Assembly (NCBI RefSeq): GCF_028688795.1
Contig: NZ_JAQTXM010000014.1
Location: 1-48,233, forward strand
From: Rhodoferax sp.
Lineage (GTDB): Bacteria > Pseudomonadota > Gammaproteobacteria > Burkholderiales > Burkholderiaceae_C
DNA length: 48,233 nt
Direction of reading: 5' to 3'
Part shown: positions 8,126 through 14,278 of the stretch, piece after piece
Layout: each line of letters starts with the position of its first letter
Position numbering within the stretch: the first letter of the stretch is position 1
Position numbers and translations under genes: made by a program
The notes under the pieces: model-generated
Databases searched by the model: none
Seen by the model: the letters and a program-made list of their open reading frames with translations, nothing else
Told to the model about the DNA's origin: nothing

Positions 8126-8512
8126 TCATGGTTGAGACCTTTTCCTGTCCCGCATCCGCATCAGTGCCCTAGTTTGGTCAGCGTGTTGTGTTGATTGATT
8201 TGCCCTGAGCCATTGCTGAAAAATCCAGGCAGCATCACCATCCCGTCCTGGTCGCCCTAATGCATAGACACGTCCAGACTTGGTTGCGGCTCGCATTCGG
8301 ACAACATCCAGCGAAACAATGTTTGTTGACACCCTACCCTCGCCACCAGCACGTCCTATCAAATGCCGAGAGAACATGCCGCCGTTGTCGCGTACTTTGA
8401 TTAATTGCCAGTGCGATAAGGAGGTCTGCGGCTGAGATAGAACAGAGTCAATCATGTGCACATATCCAGGAACAAAAATCAGGCTAGCGTTAATTTTTGT
8501 GTCCACCATCAC
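8126..8512 (-). CDS. Small protein of unknown family, paralogue of 5500-5907
   Basis: The product is 128 residues. It shares the WxxxxV, GRVST, VRMRAATKSGRVY and TRALMRMR segments with the product at 5500-5907 but lacks that protein's insertion between WNL and RRTL. Each copy lies near a HAD phosphatase, giving a repeated module. Its start overlaps the stop of the metallophosphoesterase 8509-9270 (ATGA). No membrane helix, Cys motif or enzyme signature is visible. It may be a specificity or scaffold subunit; this is a guess from context. Confidence 0.68.
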   Translation of the reverse strand: MMVDTKINASLIFVPGYVHMIDSVLSQPQTSLSHWQLIKVRDNGGMFSRHLIGRAGGEGRVSTNIVSLDVVRMRAATKSGRVYALGRPGRDGDAAWIFQQWLRANQSTQHADQTRALMRMRDRKRSQP

Positions 8513-9270
8513 CAGCCCTTAGGTCCCGAATGAATGAGGTGTCCAAGCCCATTCTTGATGCTGCAATAGCCCACCGCCTTGGCATCAAATCCCATTTTGT
8601 CGCGCACCAGGGCGTATTCTTCGCTGCGATCATCATGTTGGTGTCCATGAAAGCTGCGAACCACCCGCATTGATCGAGCTAATTCATCAATGGCTTCAAA
8701 GCCGTAGGGATGGCAGGATGGCGCTTCGTGCGTCACCAAAATGTCGGCACGTTGCTTGGACAAATGCTCGAAATCATTCGGATAAATGGCGGCATGCAAC
8801 GATGGATTTGGACGCTGCCCATCCCGCCATTTGTAAGGACCGCGATTCATCGCCTTGTCTTTGCTCTGAAAACTGGCTTGAGCAGGAGGGCTCCAAATAC
8901 GACCCATGAAGTTACCGCCCAAGCCAGCCACTTTCACGCCATCCAGGTCAATCACTTGCCCATGTAGGGCGACAGCATCACCGGATTCGTGGAGCATCTG
9001 CCAGTGCTCGTAGGTGTCGGCATCGTGATTTCCGTAGATAAAGGCGATTTTGGTATCAGAAAAATTTCGACGCAAAGGCTCCAAAATTTCGGCAAACGGC
9101 TTGTGATCAATATCAATATCGCCGAGAAAAATCAGCCATCGCGGACTCTCAGGTGCATCAAGCAAGGCTTTCGCGATGTGCTTGAACTCTCCGTGCACGT
9201 CCCCCAAAAACCAAAGGCGACTCAGCGCCAGAGCATGCTCGGTGTCGAAGGCTTGCATATTTCGGTTCAT
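8509..9270 (-). CDS. Calcineurin-like metallophosphoesterase, divergent subtype
   Basis: The product is 253 residues. The motifs are GDVHGE (like Ser/Thr-phosphatase or Ap4A-hydrolase openings), FLGDIDIDH, GNHDADTY, THEAPSCHP and GHQHDD. It differs clearly from the paralogous pair at 6500 and 7300, so the operon holds two phosphoesterase subtypes. ATGA overlaps link it to the HAD gene upstream and to the small-protein gene downstream. Start choice: M1 at 9270 gives the overlap, and M5 is an alternative. It is cytoplasmic with unknown substrate. Confidence 0.82.
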   Translation of the reverse strand: MNRNMQAFDTEHALALSRLWFLGDVHGEFKHIAKALLDAPESPRWLIFLGDIDIDHKPFAEILEPLRRNFSDTKIAFIYGNHDADTYEHWQMLHESGDAVALHGQVIDLDGVKVAGLGGNFMGRIWSPPAQASFQSKDKAMNRGPYKWRDGQRPNPSLHAAIYPNDFEHLSKQRADILVTHEAPSCHPYGFEAIDELARSMRVVRSFHGHQHDDRSEEYALVRDKMGFDAKAVGYCSIKNGLGHLIHSGPKGW

Positions 9271-9728
9271 ATCAGCCTCGCTCGGATCATGTCGCGCAGA
9301 GATTGTTTGTCGTGTTCAACAAAACCGCTTGCTGCCGATGTCACCAACAGATTAGGGCAATCTGGTTCAAACCACTTTGGATAGTCATCAACGGCAATCC
9401 ACACGGCGTCAGGGCTTGCGTTTTCACGCATCCACAGTTCAATTTCCCGCTGCCGCTCGAAATCAGTAGTCACAGGATTAGACAGATGATTGAGTGCTGG
9501 ATCGTAAAACTTCGTTGTACCAATTACACACAGGCTAATGTCTTCAGAAAACATACGTTTTAAACTCATTAAATCGTAATGCTCACGCCAACTCGAACTG
9601 ATCACAATTTGCACAGATGGGAATTCGCGCAAAACATCTTCGATGAGCGGTAGCTGACAAAATGCATTCCCCCGATAGGGTTGAGGATGCATCACACCGT
9701 CAAAATCGAGAAACAAACAAAGCTTCAT
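9267..9728 (-). CDS. HAD-superfamily phosphatase, Swiss Army Knife RNA-repair type (short)
   Basis: The product is 153 residues. Motif I is LFLDFDGVMHP (D8, D10), motif II is ISSSWREHY and the late acidic motif is AVDDYPKWF. This is the same HAD subtype as the 197-residue product at 5904-6497, but the two are only distantly alike, so it is a second lineage rather than a recent duplicate. It overlaps both neighbours by four bases. HAD phosphatases of this type are known from RNA-repair fusion proteins; here it is stand-alone. The small size means there is no large cap domain, so large substrates such as RNA ends could fit. Confidence 0.75.
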   Translation of the reverse strand: MKLCLFLDFDGVMHPQPYRGNAFCQLPLIEDVLREFPSVQIVISSSWREHYDLMSLKRMFSEDISLCVIGTTKFYDPALNHLSNPVTTDFERQREIELWMRENASPDAVWIAVDDYPKWFEPDCPNLLVTSAASGFVEHDKQSLRDMIRARLI

Positions 9729-10216
9729 TCGTCTTCCGCCTTCGGCCAGATATCAAGATCACCACCTCCGGCTTGCAGTTTTGCATGCATGTCGCAAAGC
9801 ATCAGAACATATCCCTCGTGCTGGTCAATTTTTCCGGGCGCACCGCACACGATGCAGTGGCCACGTGTTTTGCCCTCTGCGGCATCAATCAGTTCAGAGA
9901 TCTGATCAAAAAGTGCTTGCGGTTGACCTTTGGAACTTGGTGGACTTGTTTCGTATGAAACAACTTTTTTAGTAGAAATTAAATCGACTCGCACTGAATC
10001 CTGTTTTCCTTTGATAGACCAGTAATATCTGGCACTGCCAAATTTCTCCTTTAACTGAATCCAGTGAAAACCACGTTTATTTTCACCCAAGAGTGAATCA
10101 ATTTTTTTGCATAACTCGCTAAATTCTGGCAACCATCCATTCGCAATGCTAAAACCTAAATTTTTACCTTTAAATTGGTAGGGATAAAGTTGCTTGATTT
10201 CTTTGAGTGTTTTCAT
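9725..10216 (-). CDS. Unknown protein with CxxC...CxxH zinc-binding motif
   Basis: The product is 163 residues. The N-terminal 70 residues contain IANGWLPEF and LKEKFGSARYYW, which resemble a widespread phage and island family of unknown function ('GWWPLV...VKEKFGTLRFY' type). Near the C-terminus C121/C124 and C141/H144 (CIVCGAPG, CDMHAKL) form a probable zinc knuckle. It overlaps the HAD gene by four bases and follows the AAA+ fragment by 13 bases. Its DNA or RNA binding role is a guess. Confidence 0.65.
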   Translation of the reverse strand: MKTLKEIKQLYPYQFKGKNLGFSIANGWLPEFSELCKKIDSLLGENKRGFHWIQLKEKFGSARYYWSIKGKQDSVRVDLISTKKVVSYETSPPSSKGQPQALFDQISELIDAAEGKTRGHCIVCGAPGKIDQHEGYVLMLCDMHAKLQAGGGDLDIWPKAEDE

Positions 10217-10229
10217 GTGGCTTCCATAT

Positions 10230-10628
10230 TTAGTGAATTAAGCGTGGTTTTTCATCATCCTGATCTGATTTGCTCTGATGGTCATCGGAGAAGACAAAAT
10301 TTGGAATATCCCTTATTTCAATGCAAGTTCGATCATCATCATATGCACTGGCATAGGCTCGCTTGAGTAACTGCATTTGCTCTCGCGCAGTCAGATGAGC
10401 AAGCAATTTTGAGATATTTGACGGAACCGGTTTCATTTCAGGAATATTTAAATCTTGAAAAACACTCTCAGAAATATATTTAGGAACTTGAAGTGCCTGT
10501 TGGCCTAAAGGCGACTGGATAAAAAATTCAATGAACCATGAGCGTAGCGAGGCCGGGACGCGGATTGCATCATCGGCGGTGGCAATCCAGATCACAAAGC
10601 TCGCATCAAAGGTCAATTCAACACTCAA
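10230..10628 (-). pseudogene. C-terminal remnant of an AAA+ ATPase (Lon-like AAA module)
   Basis: The 132 residues open in the middle of an AAA+ fold: FDASFVIWIATADD is the sensor-1 strand, and VPASLRSWF corresponds to the arginine-finger region that normally reads P..L.SRF. Here the Arg is replaced by Trp. Walker A and Walker B, which would precede this part, are absent. The remainder (LTAREQMQLLKRAYASAY) looks like the C-terminal lid. The gene at 10643 ends only 14 bases upstream, so a deletion probably removed the first half and joined the remnant to the operon. It is still in an open frame with a start, so it may be translated, but it cannot hydrolyse ATP. Confidence 0.6.
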
Positions 10629-10642
10629 ATCAGTTAATTAAT

Positions 10643-11077
10643 TTACATTTCAGTTATTATTTTTAGAATATCAGGAAAATATGGAGAAACTTCAGATGAG
10701 TCCGAGTAATTTTCAATTACACCAAATTTTGCGAATTTTCTTCGAGCTTCTTCATAGTAAGGAATTTGTACCCTTCTAATGAAATCGACGAATTCATCTA
10801 TGTTGAGAATGACTTTAGACGAACCTTGGCAAGTTATTTTTTTTATTGGCCCAATACTCAAAAATGAAGTTAGATACACCAACCCATTTACCCCAAGAAA
10901 ATGATTTAAGGCGGTTGATGATAAATATGATTTTGAATCGCACTTGATTTGATGAATAATTTTAAAATCAAAACATTTTAATTCGTCATTTGTGTTCCAG
11001 ATAACATATCCATCAGATACATTTTCAATAATGTATCCGCAGACATCGCAGTACCAATATTCAGGAGGTTTATCCAT
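10643..11077 (-). CDS. Unknown protein with N-terminal CxxC motif; first gene of the phosphatase operon
   Basis: The product is 144 residues. It begins with an aromatic CxxC knuckle (YWYCDVCGYII, C10/C13) followed by an IIHQIKC segment, then a helical part with FLGVNGL and EFVDFIRRVQIPYYEEARR. Similar small proteins of unknown function occur in many genomes, but I cannot name the family. It is the promoter-proximal gene of the operon; GAGAAAG lies just before the ATG at 11077. A tandem heptamer array begins 33 bases upstream. Composition is AT-rich, like the rest of the island. Confidence 0.65.
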   Translation of the reverse strand: MDKPPEYWYCDVCGYIIENVSDGYVIWNTNDELKCFDFKIIHQIKCDSKSYLSSTALNHFLGVNGLVYLTSFLSIGPIKKITCQGSSKVILNIDEFVDFIRRVQIPYYEEARRKFAKFGVIENYSDSSEVSPYFPDILKIITEM

Positions 11078-11109
11078 TTTTCTTTCTCTAATGATGCGGG
11101 CTAATATTC

Positions 11110-11151
11110 AAGGCTCAAGGCTCAAGGCTCAAGGCTCAAGGCTCAAGGCTC
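11110..11151. repeat. Six perfect tandem copies of the heptamer AAGGCTC
   Basis: Bases 11110-11151 are exactly six AAGGCTC units (GAGCCTT on the operon strand), flanked by AATATT on both sides. The array lies 33-74 bases upstream of the first codon of the minus-strand phosphatase operon, within its likely promoter or leader. A seven-base unit is prone to slippage, and changes of copy number would alter promoter or leader spacing. No spacer sequences occur, so it is not a CRISPR. Confidence 0.9.
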
Positions 11152-11246
11152 AATATTATTTAGTCTGAGTTTATGTATCTAATTTATTACTTAATTAATT
11201 CAGCACTGAAATGCAAATTAACATCTACTCACCATTAATGCCTCAC

Positions 11247-11575
11247 TCAAAATCCCAAAGCCGTTTTTATATTTATAAAGCTGAAATTCTGATTCACTCC
11301 CTGAGACCTGATATTTGTTCTCCCGGATTTGAATTCACATATTTCAAGAGCGCCACTCAAATCGTCGTTATCACTTTCTGCTGTCCACACTTTTGCAACA
11401 GGGTCCGCGAACCAATTCATTGAGCCATTGATAGCAACGGCGCTCTTCGTTGTCGCTTGTTTGCTTTCTCGAATGCATTTCAGATGCGTTGCAGGTCAAA
11501 AACATCGCGATCATCCTCAAAATGAATCCTATAGATTGTAGCTCTATGGGGCTCATAGTGCATTAATTGCGACAT
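11247..11575 (-). pseudogene. Frameshifted gene of unknown family
   Basis: On the minus strand a frame begins at ATG 11575 (MSQLMHYEPHRATIYRI, then HFEDDRDVFDLQRI) and meets TGA. In a shifted frame the reading continues with SAVAINGSMNWFADP and ESDNDDLSGALEI to a stop at 11247-11249. Both parts look like genuine protein, so this appears to be one gene broken by a single frameshift. I do not recognise it. It lies just upstream of the heptamer array in the same orientation as the phosphatase operon and may have been an eleventh gene or a neighbour. Its start overlaps the ATG of the divergent Xre gene. Confidence 0.4.
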
Positions 11576-11885
11576 GAACCAACACACTTCACCTCAAAAC
11601 AATTTTTCAGCAGCACTCAGGCTGTGTAGAAAGGCGTGCAACGTTAGTCAGGAAGCCTTCGGCGTCGTTTCAAGCCGCACCTATGTCAGTTCGCTCGAAC
11701 GTGGCATCAAGCAACCCACGCTGAACAAAGTCGATGAACTGGCTGGTGTCCTGGGAGTTCATCCTCTTACCTTGCTGGCAATTTCTTATTTGGACAGCGT
11801 TGACCCCAGCGCTCAGCAAGCCCTAATGAACGAGGTCTCAGGTGAGTTGACCCGAGTTCTGGCTCAATCAGCCACCATCGAATGA
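11574..11885 (+). CDS. Xre-family helix-turn-helix regulator
   Basis: The product is 103 residues. Residues 12-66 form a Cro/C1-type helix-turn-helix: ALRLCRKACNVSQEAFG, then SRTYVSSLERGIKQPTLNKVDELAGVLG and HPLTLL. The C-terminal 35 residues are a short helical tail. It has no obvious ribosome-binding site. It is divergent from the broken gene at 11247-11575 and from the phosphatase operon, so it may regulate them, but no operator is recognised. It lies on the opposite strand from the RES gene at 12067 and ends facing it, so it is not in the standard antitoxin position. Confidence 0.75.
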   Translation: MNQHTSPQNNFSAALRLCRKACNVSQEAFGVVSSRTYVSSLERGIKQPTLNKVDELAGVLGVHPLTLLAISYLDSVDPSAQQALMNEVSGELTRVLAQSATIE

Positions 11886-12066
11886 ACATAAGGTCAGTTT
11901 TTTGGCCAGGAACTTGTGTTGTCCAGATGTCCGGGCTGCCTGCACGCCACAACTGTGGCGCTACCTTTGCCGCCAGAATTGCGCTCAATCAGAAGATCAT
12001 TCACAACGTTCACAGTAGCGACATGAGCACTACAGTCACACGCGCAAAGCAAGGCCAAAACAAGGG

Positions 12067-12552
12067 CTACTTGCGATCAAACAAGCGTTGATCCCATATG
12101 ACCATTTGACTCTGAGAAACAAGAAGCGCTACTGCAGACGGATGCTGTGGATTGACAACCGCCGTCCCTTCCAGCTTCGGGGCGACGGACGGCACGACCA
12201 ACACCACACTTCTACGCGCGTTGAGCCAATGATCGCCAAAACGGCGGGTGATTGATGGGTCATCACCATCCCAGGCAGGTGGCAGCGACATTGAAACATG
12301 ACGTTCAACGGGTAGATTTTTGGGAACGTCTGCCACGACGTAGCCATGGGTTCTGGGAATGCGACCAATTTTGGCGTGCACCAGTATTTCCAGCATCGAA
12401 CAGGCGTAACTTAACGCGCCAGAGATCGCAGGTCGCGCTGGGCTGTTCCATCGCCCAGTCAACCTTTGTGGCTGGTACCGAAAGGCTGCGGCAGAGTCAA
12501 ACTTATCAACCGCTTTGACCAGCAGCCACAACCACTGCCATAATCCGCTCAT
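12067..12552 (-). CDS. RES-domain protein (NAD-targeting toxin fold), probably degenerate
   Basis: The 161-residue product shows the RES pattern: GRWNSP (33-38), MLEILVH with E55, LPPAWD, FGDHWL, VVLVVPSV, VNPQHP and a closing WDQRLFD. RES toxins are NAD+ phosphorylases or glycohydrolases normally paired with an Xre antitoxin encoded directly upstream. Two things are odd. The position after the conserved RP, where family members usually have VVY with the active-site Tyr, reads AIS. The first 20 residues (LWQWLWLLVKAV) also do not match the usual start. No antitoxin gene lies upstream on the same strand. I read it as a solitary, possibly inactive toxin remnant. Confidence 0.65.
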   Translation of the reverse strand: MSGLWQWLWLLVKAVDKFDSAAAFRYQPQRLTGRWNSPARPAISGALSYACSMLEILVHAKIGRIPRTHGYVVADVPKNLPVERHVSMSLPPAWDGDDPSITRRFGDHWLNARRSVVLVVPSVAPKLEGTAVVNPQHPSAVALLVSQSQMVIWDQRLFDRK

Positions 12553-12781
12553 CCCCGATTCGCGGGGCTGGTGCCGAAAACACCGTTAATGGACAAGTGG
12601 TCTATACCGCCACCGTAAGCGCGGTTTCTTTACGCCCGAAATTTTCCGTTTTGGACGTGGAGGTGTTGCCTATCCGTAAGGACGGCAGCATGGCTTGTCC
12701 CATGTTTTCGACGCCTTCACGTCCATTCCTTGTGCCCGAAAAGCGCCTGGAATGGTTTTAAGTCTCGACAAGGAGCAAACC
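12553..12781 (+). other. Leader region before small mobile-element genes
   Basis: No gene can be supported. The segment carries two GCCCGAAA strings about 100 bases apart and ends with a good RBS (AAGGAG) for the small gene at 12782. The layout recalls the long leaders before short genes in integrative conjugative elements, which is a recollection and not a demonstrated match. A structured RNA is possible. Confidence 0.3.
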
Positions 12782-12928
12782 ATGACCCACGTCATCCCCC
12801 TGGCCAGCATGCGTGCTGGTTTTCATTTGCATTCGCCTGCCCCCTCCCCTGTAATCCACTCCCAAGCCTTTGATGCCATCAAGCGGCGACAACCTACCCG
12901 TGATCACTTCACCACGAAGGGGAAATGA
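12782..12928 (+). CDS. Small protein of a mobile-element type, unknown function
   Basis: The product is 48 residues (MTHVIPLASMRAGFH..., ending FTTKGK). The evidence for translation is a strong ribosome-binding site (AAGGAG, six bases before the ATG) and coupling to the next gene. An upstream ATG at 12695 in the same frame lacks such a site. There is no membrane helix or metal motif. Similar short genes with this type of start are, as I recall, common in conjugative elements of Proteobacteria. Function unknown. Confidence 0.5.
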   Translation: MTHVIPLASMRAGFHLHSPAPSPVIHSQAFDAIKRRQPTRDHFTTKGK

Positions 12929-12930
12929 TC

Positions 12931-13215
12931 ATGTCCGACATTCCTTCCGAACCGCTTCGCCTGGATGCTTTTCAAAGCGACAACTGGTCAAGCAGCACAA
13001 CCCCTGTTGCGATCCTGAACACCGAATCCACGCTTCATCAACGCATCGCTTATTGCTGGGGATTGGCAAATCAGCTTCATATCTTTTCAGACTTTCTGGT
13101 TCAGCATGAGAATTCTGAAATTCGACAGGTTGCGCAGCAGTATTTAAGTCAATTGCAACCACTGGTGAACTTGCTTAACAAATTAGGCACTGACACACGA
13201 CCAGCAGAAGCTTAA
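12931..13215 (+). CDS. Small helical protein, unknown function
   Basis: The product is 94 residues. Residues 30-90 are predicted helical (HQRIAYCWGLANQLHIFSDF, then EIRQVAQQYLSQLQPLVNLLNKLG) and resemble a two-helix bundle. The ATG at 12931 is preferred over 12925 because AGGGG lies at a proper distance. The 12782 stop lies three to five bases upstream, so the two genes are co-translated. A strong terminator follows at 13362. No family recognised. Confidence 0.6.
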   Translation: MSDIPSEPLRLDAFQSDNWSSSTTPVAILNTESTLHQRIAYCWGLANQLHIFSDFLVQHENSEIRQVAQQYLSQLQPLVNLLNKLGTDTRPAEA

Positions 13216-13361
13216 AGAGACGAGACAGGCTCCTGGGCTTTCTGTTTCAACCGCCGTTTGTTTGTAGAGCCTCCCATGTAATGGTGTGAACGGGCTGAGG
13301 GAGTAAGCCTTGTCCTTATCCGGCGCATTTAGCAGACAAGCAAGCAATGGCTCAACCTTGA

Positions 13362-13391
13362 GGGTTCTGTTTCAAACAGAACCCTTTTTTA
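13362..13391 (+). terminator. Rho-independent terminator
   Basis: A perfect 11-base stem (GGGTTCTGTTT at 13362-13372 and AAACAGAACCC at 13374-13384) around one central base is followed by TTTTTT. In practice the inner bases form the loop. It ends the 12782-13215 transcript and separates the mobile-type genes from the following gene remnant. Confidence 0.88.
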
Positions 13392-13439
13392 GATGCAAAC
13401 GAAAAAATAGAGATATTTAATCTGGAGTGAGGTTTCGCG

Positions 13440-13778
13440 CTGCGCGGTGCTTGGGTCTGGAGCCTGTTTGGGATGGTGTTGTCACTGGCGGCCGTTGGCA
13501 TCACGCTGAAGGCATTGGACAGGCTGACACATCCGTGTCTGTCAACCGGGCTGTACCTGGCCATGGGCTGGCTGGTAGTTGTTGCTGCCGTTCCCTTGCT
13601 TGAGCGGGTGCCCCTGCCTGGCGTGATGTGGTTGGTGGCGGGTGGACTGGCGTACACGATGGGAGTGGTTTTCTTTGTCTTTGACTCACGCATCCGTTAC
13701 TCGCACGCGGTGTGGCATGGCTTTGTTGCGATGGGCACCGCCTGCCACTTTGTGGCTGTGCAAAGCTACGCCGCTTGA
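13440..13778 (+). pseudogene. Hemolysin III / PAQR-family membrane protein, 5'-truncated
   Basis: From 13440 the frame reads LRGAWVWSLFG..., then the late helices of hemolysin III-family proteins: LSTGLYLAMGWLVVVA, GVMWLVAGGLAYTMGVVFFVFD and SHAVWHGFVAMGTACHFVAV, with the conserved His in SHAVWH and ACHF. Family members are about 200-220 residues; only about 112 codons remain and the N-terminal helices are missing. The truncation point lies just after the terminator at 13391, so an insertion or deletion of island DNA probably removed the front half. GTG or ATG 13473 could allow residual translation. Confidence 0.7.
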
Positions 13779-13827
13779 AACACGTCGTCGCCAGATGCCC
13801 ACTGGAAATCAACCCACTCACGCCCAG

Positions 13828-14049
13828 ATGATTTCAATACAGCCAAAGAAATTGCTTCTCTCGAAATGGACTGCCATTGCACCTCTGTCCAAAGAAAAAC
13901 ACTTTTTGGTCACAAAGGTGGTGCCACCGGAACTTGAGGGCGGCCGGGTCGAATGGATTGACCTGGAAGCTGTGCAATCCAAGGCTACACGGCGCATGCT
14001 ATGGAAAGAGCTGAGGGACAGCACCCAATCGGTGCGGGGATGGGTTTAG
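13828..14049 (+). CDS. Trp-rich TIGR02450-family protein
   Basis: The product is 73 residues: PKKLLLSKWTAIAPLSKEKHFLVTKVVPPE..., then EWIDLEAVQSKATRRMLWKELRD and a closing GWV. This matches the conserved small 'Trp-rich' family TIGR02450, whose function is not known. The start at 13828 fits the family length, and earlier in-frame ATGs only add unconserved residues. It follows the truncated hemolysin III gene by about 50 bases, and both look like backbone genes that flank the island material. Confidence 0.8.
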   Translation: MISIQPKKLLLSKWTAIAPLSKEKHFLVTKVVPPELEGGRVEWIDLEAVQSKATRRMLWKELRDSTQSVRGWV

Positions 14050-14278
14050 AACATTTGGTCGGATGCGCGCTTGCCGCAATCGCGCCGGATTAACTCAAAT
14101 CGACCGATAAGGGTTCCCGTAAACATGTCGCACTTTTGCGAGACCGTCTGAACTTGAACCCAGATGAGTGACGACTGAACCGATCGCAACGTCTTTCCTC
14201 ACCTACGAGCTTGCAAGAAACCTGAAAGCGCAGAGTGGCATTTAGACAACAGCGAGATGACAAAGACCATCGGTTTTT
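14050..14278. other. Intergenic, nothing recognised
   Basis: The segment lies between the Trp-rich gene and the stop of the integrase on the opposite strand. I see no gene, terminator or clear repeat. If the integrase element ends here, one attachment site could lie in this stretch. Confidence 0.3.

Noticed and set aside
11110..11151. CRISPR-like array
   Set aside because: The units are contiguous seven-base repeats without spacers, and no cas gene is present.
11574..12552. Standard Xre-RES toxin-antitoxin pair
   Set aside because: The genes are on opposite strands and about 180 bases apart, and the Xre protein is short; real pairs are co-directional with the antitoxin first.
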